From assembly GCA_964545875.1 (NCBI GenBank), contig CAZJHH010000007.1, positions 62,001 to 126,000 of the forward strand: a stretch of DNA of 64,000 bases. Direction: 5' to 3'. Each line of letters begins with the position of its first letter. The first letter of the stretch is position 1. Position numbers and translations under genes: made by a program. The notes beneath the pieces were generated by a model. It was not told where the DNA came from. It saw nothing but the letters and a program-made list of their open reading frames with translations, and made no database searches. The stretch comes from DAIPKP01 sp964545875. GTDB taxonomy: Bacteria > Synergistota > Synergistia > Synergistales > Aminiphilaceae. Shown one piece after another: positions 61,415 to 64,000 of this stretch.

Positions 61415-62230
61415 CTATCTCCCGGAGCCGGGTTTCATTCCCTTTATGATGGCGCTTCCGAAAGCTCCGTCAAGCTCCCGGCGTTCTTCCGGGGAGAGTT
61501 CCGGAAAGAGAGCCTCTCCCAGGGAGTCCGGAAAGGCGTAGATTTTGGTGCATGTCACGGCGACATTTTCAAAGCCCGCGGCGTCCATTTTTTTTCGGTA
61601 CTCCTCCGAAAGAAGCGCCCCCGCAATGCATCCCGACCAGGCCGCCACATTGCTCGCTCCTCTTGCGGAAACGGGCCGCAGAAAGACCGTATCCGCAACA
61701 CAGAAGCGTCCTCCCGGACGGAGCACCCGAAAAGCCTCCCGGAGCACCGCATCCTTATCAGGAGAAAGATTGATCACGCAGTTGGATATGATTACATCCA
61801 CGGAGCAATCCTCCAAAGGCATGGTTTCGATATATCCCTTCACGAAAGAAACGTTTTCGACTCCCTTCAGATTCTCCTCCGCCGTGGCTAGCATTTCCTC
61901 GGTCATGTCCAGGCCGATGACCTTGCCCGTGGGCCCCGTAGCCCGGGAAGCGAGAAAAAGATCCAGACCAGCTCCGCTTCCGAGATCCAGCACGGTTTCT
62001 CCCGGGCGAATGTTCGCCTCTTCCAAGGGGTTGCCGCAGCCGAAGGATTGAGAGCCCGTGGCGCCGGGAGCTCCCTGCAGGGCCTCCTCGGCGTAGTTTC
62101 CTTCGGTTATTGCCGAGGTTCCCCGAGTGTTTTCCGGTCCGCAGCAGCATCCCCGGGAGCCGCAGCAGGAGGTTCCTCCCTGAATGGCCCGGGCATATTT
62201 TTTCGCCACTTCCTTGCGCAGATCTTCCAT
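61415..62230 (-). CDS. arsM: Arsenite S-adenosylmethyltransferase (ArsM)
   Basis: A 271-aa SAM-dependent methyltransferase that converts As(III) to methylated arsenicals. A Cys-rich N-terminus (GGTSCCGSRGCCCGPE) precedes the SAM motif VLDLGSGAGLDLFLASR. The conserved arsenic-binding cysteines appear in GCGNPLEEA, SNCVINLSPDK and WSGCIAGALLS. It is downstream of arsR by 2 bases and in the same operon. Start ATG 62230 with AAAGGAGTG upstream; the longer frame is not supported. Confidence 0.92.
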   Translation of the reverse strand: MEDLRKEVAKKYARAIQGGTSCCGSRGCCCGPENTRGTSAITEGNYAEEALQGAPGATGSQSFGCGNPLEEANIRPGETVLDLGSGAGLDLFLASRATGPTGKVIGLDMTEEMLATAEENLKGVENVSFVKGYIETMPLEDCSVDVIISNCVINLSPDKDAVLREAFRVLRPGGRFCVADTVFLRPVSARGASNVAAWSGCIAGALLSEEYRKKMDAAGFENVAVTCTKIYAFPDSLGEALFPELSPEERRELDGAFGSAIIKGMKPGSGR

Positions 62231-62232
62231 GT

Positions 62233-62619
62233 TCAGCACTCCTTTGCAGTATTCGATTTCACAGATCCCCTTTCTTCTCGGGAAGGGCAATTGCACGTGT
62301 GGTCTTCCAGAAGAACCTGGATCTTTGCGCTATCTCTTTCCATGGAGGGGTCTCCGGAAAGAGAGTCCTGAAGCCATTGAAGGAACCGGGGGTCAAGTTC
62401 CGGAGAGAGGCGGTAATAGACCCATTTTCCTCGTTTTTCACACGTTACTCCCCGGGCCTCCACGAGAAGGCTCATGTGGCGGGAGGCGGTGGAAGGAGCA
62501 ATTTCGAGAAGCTCTCCGATTTCGCAAAGACAGAGCTCTCCGTGTCGGAGAAGCGCTGAAAATGCCCGGAGCCGATTCGTCTCTCCCAGGGCTTTCAAAA
62601 GAAAAACTGTTTCTTTCAT
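62233..62619 (-). CDS. arsR: ArsR-family arsenic-responsive repressor
   Basis: A 128-aa winged-helix repressor. The alpha3 motif ELCLCEI matches the As(III)-binding ELCVCDL of ArsR, with two Cys. Recognition helix APSTASRHMSLLVEARGV and wing EKRGKWVYYRLSP follow. The C-terminus has two more Cys (CNCPSREE), perhaps extra thiols. It is divergent from the sensor kinase and leads arsR-arsM. A 12-bp palindrome lies 27-38 bases upstream. As(III) or Sb(III) is the probable inducer. Confidence 0.94.
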   Translation of the reverse strand: MKETVFLLKALGETNRLRAFSALLRHGELCLCEIGELLEIAPSTASRHMSLLVEARGVTCEKRGKWVYYRLSPELDPRFLQWLQDSLSGDPSMERDSAKIQVLLEDHTCNCPSREERGSVKSNTAKEC

Positions 62620-62645
62620 CAGAACCTCCGGTAGTACGTTTTGTT

Positions 62646-62657
62646 AGTTGCGCAACT
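62646..62657. promoter_or_regulatory. Predicted ArsR operator
   Basis: AGTTGCGCAACT, a perfect 12-bp palindrome 27 bases upstream of the arsR ATG. It probably overlaps the promoter. Confidence 0.55.
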
Positions 62658-62814
62658 GACGAAATGAAAATAGCTCCTTTGAAAAGATTTGTCAACAGAA
62701 TTTCCATGTTCCGGAAAACTTCGGGAGATTTTTGAGTTTTCGGGAAAGAGAAGAAAGATGGTGTAGAATAAGAGCCATACTCGGTATCATCCGGCATTTT
62801 TGGAGCTTAGGGGT

Positions 62815-64000
62815 ATGTTTTCCGTCTTGAGGGAGGAAGCATTGCCCTGGGGAGCGATGCTCTTTGCCGGAAAGCTCCGCGGCTCTCTGGGGGGAAATGG
62901 CAGAATGGATTCTCTGGAAACTCTCGAATCAAGGCGATCCACGGAAGAGGAAATTCGAACGTATCGGGAAATCCTGGCCCGGGCGGATAACCTGGAAAAG
63001 CTCATGGATTCCTTTTCCCTGGTGGTGCTGGTGCTCGATGCGAGGCGGCACATCCTTTACGGCAACAGGGTCTTTCAGGAGATACTGGGGAGGCACTTTG
63101 CCGTCAACTGTGTCGCTCCCCGGCCGGGGGAATTTCTGGGATGTCGCTACGCCTGGGATAATTCCCTGGGGTGCGGCGAAGGAAAACAATGCCGCTATTG
63201 CGGAGCGGGAGATGCCCTCTTCTCGGCTCTTCGGGAAAATCGCCAGGTGGTGCGGGAGTGCGTCATCGAAACCTCCCGGGAGGGGGATTTTTCGGAGCTC
63301 GAATTCCGGGTTACCGCAGCGCCTCTTTCCTTCGAGGGCCATCGGTTTCTTCTGGTCACCCTGGAGGATATTTCCCGGGAGAAGCACCGGGAACGTATGG
63401 AGCGCGCCTTTTTTCATGACATCCTTAATTCTGCGGGGGTTCTCCAGGGGATAGGAGAAATTCTCGAATTCACCGAAAATGTGGAGGATCTCCAGGAGAT
63501 TCTACCTCTTCTCAGGCAGGGAACCGCCCTTCTCGTGGAAGAGATCGAGGCCCAGCGAAGCCTTCTTTCCGCTGAAAAAGGAACTCTCCGGGTGGATCCG
63601 ATTCCCCTCGCTGCGGAACCTTTCATGCGTAAAATAGCGGGAGAGATGGCCTCGTTTCCCGAGGTCGCCCGGGATAAGGAGATCGTGGTGGTTCCTCCCC
63701 GGGATCCCTGTCTCGCCCTGGCAGATGAGGTGCTCTTTCGCCGGGTTCTGCTGAATATGATGAAAAACGCCCTGGAAGCGACTCCCAAGGGAGGACTGGT
63801 CTCTCTCGGATGTGAACCACGGCGGGATGCCGGAGAGGAGCGTCTTCTTTTCTGGGTGCATAACCAGGGAGTCATGGAGGAGGACGTGCGCCGCCGGATC
63901 TTTCAGCGCTCCTTCTCCACCAAGGGAGAGGGCCGGGGAATCGGAACCTACAGCATGAAGCTCTTCATGGTGCAGTATCTCCGGGGAGATATATGGTTCG
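62815..64000 (+). CDS. PAS-domain sensor histidine kinase (3' end outside window)
   Basis: 395 codons are visible, open to the window edge. A short N-terminal part is followed by a PAS domain (about 62-188: VVLVLDARRHILYGNRVFQ). It carries a cysteine cluster, FLGCRYAWDNSLGCGEGKQC then RYCGAGDALF, likely to bind a metal or Fe-S cluster and seen in other anaerobe kinases. The phosphorylation segment is FFHDILNSAGVLQ (His), then the N-box NMMKNALEATPKGG and G-boxes SFSTKGEGRGIGTYSMK. No membrane helix is seen, so it is cytosolic. ATG 62815 is the first good start; ATG 62857 is an alternative. It is divergent from arsR, but a regulatory link is unproven. Confidence 0.85.
   Translation, partial: MFSVLREEALPWGAMLFAGKLRGSLGGNGRMDSLETLESRRSTEEEIRTYREILARADNLEKLMDSFSLVVLVLDARRHILYGNRVFQEILGRHFAVNCVAPRPGEFLGCRYAWDNSLGCGEGKQCRYCGAGDALFSALRENRQVVRECVIETSREGDFSELEFRVTAAPLSFEGHRFLLVTLEDISREKHRERMERAFFHDILNSAGVLQGIGEILEFTENVEDLQEILPLLRQGTALLVEEIEAQRSLLSAEKGTLRVDPIPLAAEPFMRKIAGEMASFPEVARDKEIVVVPPRDPCLALADEVLFRRVLLNMMKNALEATPKGGLVSLGCEPRRDAGEERLLFWVHNQGVMEEDVRRRIFQRSFSTKGEGRGIGTYSMKLFMVQYLRGDIWF

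Noticed and set aside
1..64000. tRNA, rRNA, CRISPR arrays, insertion sequences and integrase genes
   Set aside because: Looked for conserved signatures on both strands while reading; none was found. A program scan would be needed to exclude tRNA fully.

Overview
The window looks like chromosomal DNA from a moderately GC-rich, diderm, anaerobic bacterium that ferments amino acids or peptides. Synergistota is my best guess, but it is an inference from gene content and no marker was compared. The clues are a giant 2-hydroxyacyl-CoA dehydratase-type activase, a superoxide reductase with no catalase or SOD in view, a complete peptide ABC importer with a dipeptide epimerase, a MacAB-TolC tripartite exporter (so an outer membrane is present), many 4Fe-4S proteins, and frequent TTG/GTG starts with strong Shine-Dalgarno sequences. 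I saw no rRNA, tRNA, CRISPR array or insertion sequence.

Layout. 1-5.7 kb: replication core dnaA (5' truncated by the window edge), dnaN, recF, mnmG and dciA. 5.8-13.0 kb: flavin oxidoreductase, an unknown tail-anchored protein, homoserine dehydrogenase, superoxide reductase, a K+ channel, an HdeD-like protein and cardiolipin synthase. 13.0-13.8 kb: non-coding DNA with a dense cluster of DnaA boxes, a candidate origin or DnaA-titration site. 13.8-20.3 kb: the activase and a secreted FAD oxidoreductase, separated by an apparent small RNA or attenuator. 20.4-30.1 kb: YgjP-type metalloprotease, APC transporter, exonuclease III, Lrp/glutamine synthetase pair, macrodomain protein, and a metal efflux set (CDF, SO_0444-type exporter, CzrA-like ArsR) followed by a GntR regulator. 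30.2-33.6 kb: MntP, MsrB-MsrA fusion, EamA transporter and a DUF1847 protein.

33.7-38.6 kb: a possible extracytoplasmic redox locus. A membrane polyferredoxin, a secreted Gly-rich repeat protein and a secreted Cys-rich protein are encoded on the minus strand, divergent from an EFR1-type flavodoxin-ferredoxin gene. The same 12-base element lies near both starts. A cupin, a tiny membrane protein and a TauE/SafE transporter follow. 39.1-45.95 kb: peptide ABC operon in the unusual order ATPase F, epimerase, binding protein, permeases B and C, ATPase D, which fits uptake and recycling of murein or other dipeptides. 46-48.8 kb: small accessory block (LysR, EamA, VOC protein). 49.1-54.3 kb: secreted helical protein and TolC-MacA-MacB operon. 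54.5-56.8 kb: AT-rich, probably acquired gene fusing a PTS IIC domain to a c-di-GMP EAL phosphodiesterase, preceded by another promoter-terminator unit. 56.9-59.7 kb: PHP, phosphoglycerate-mutase-like and PP-loop genes, a possible uncharacterised pathway. 59.9-62.6 kb: RlmD-type rRNA methyltransferase and an arsR-arsM pair. 62.8 kb to the end: sensor histidine kinase cut by the window edge.

Intergenic regions often carry long, nearly perfect inverted repeats. Most work as intrinsic or bidirectional terminators, but two (33691-33738 and 38624-38679) are unusually long.
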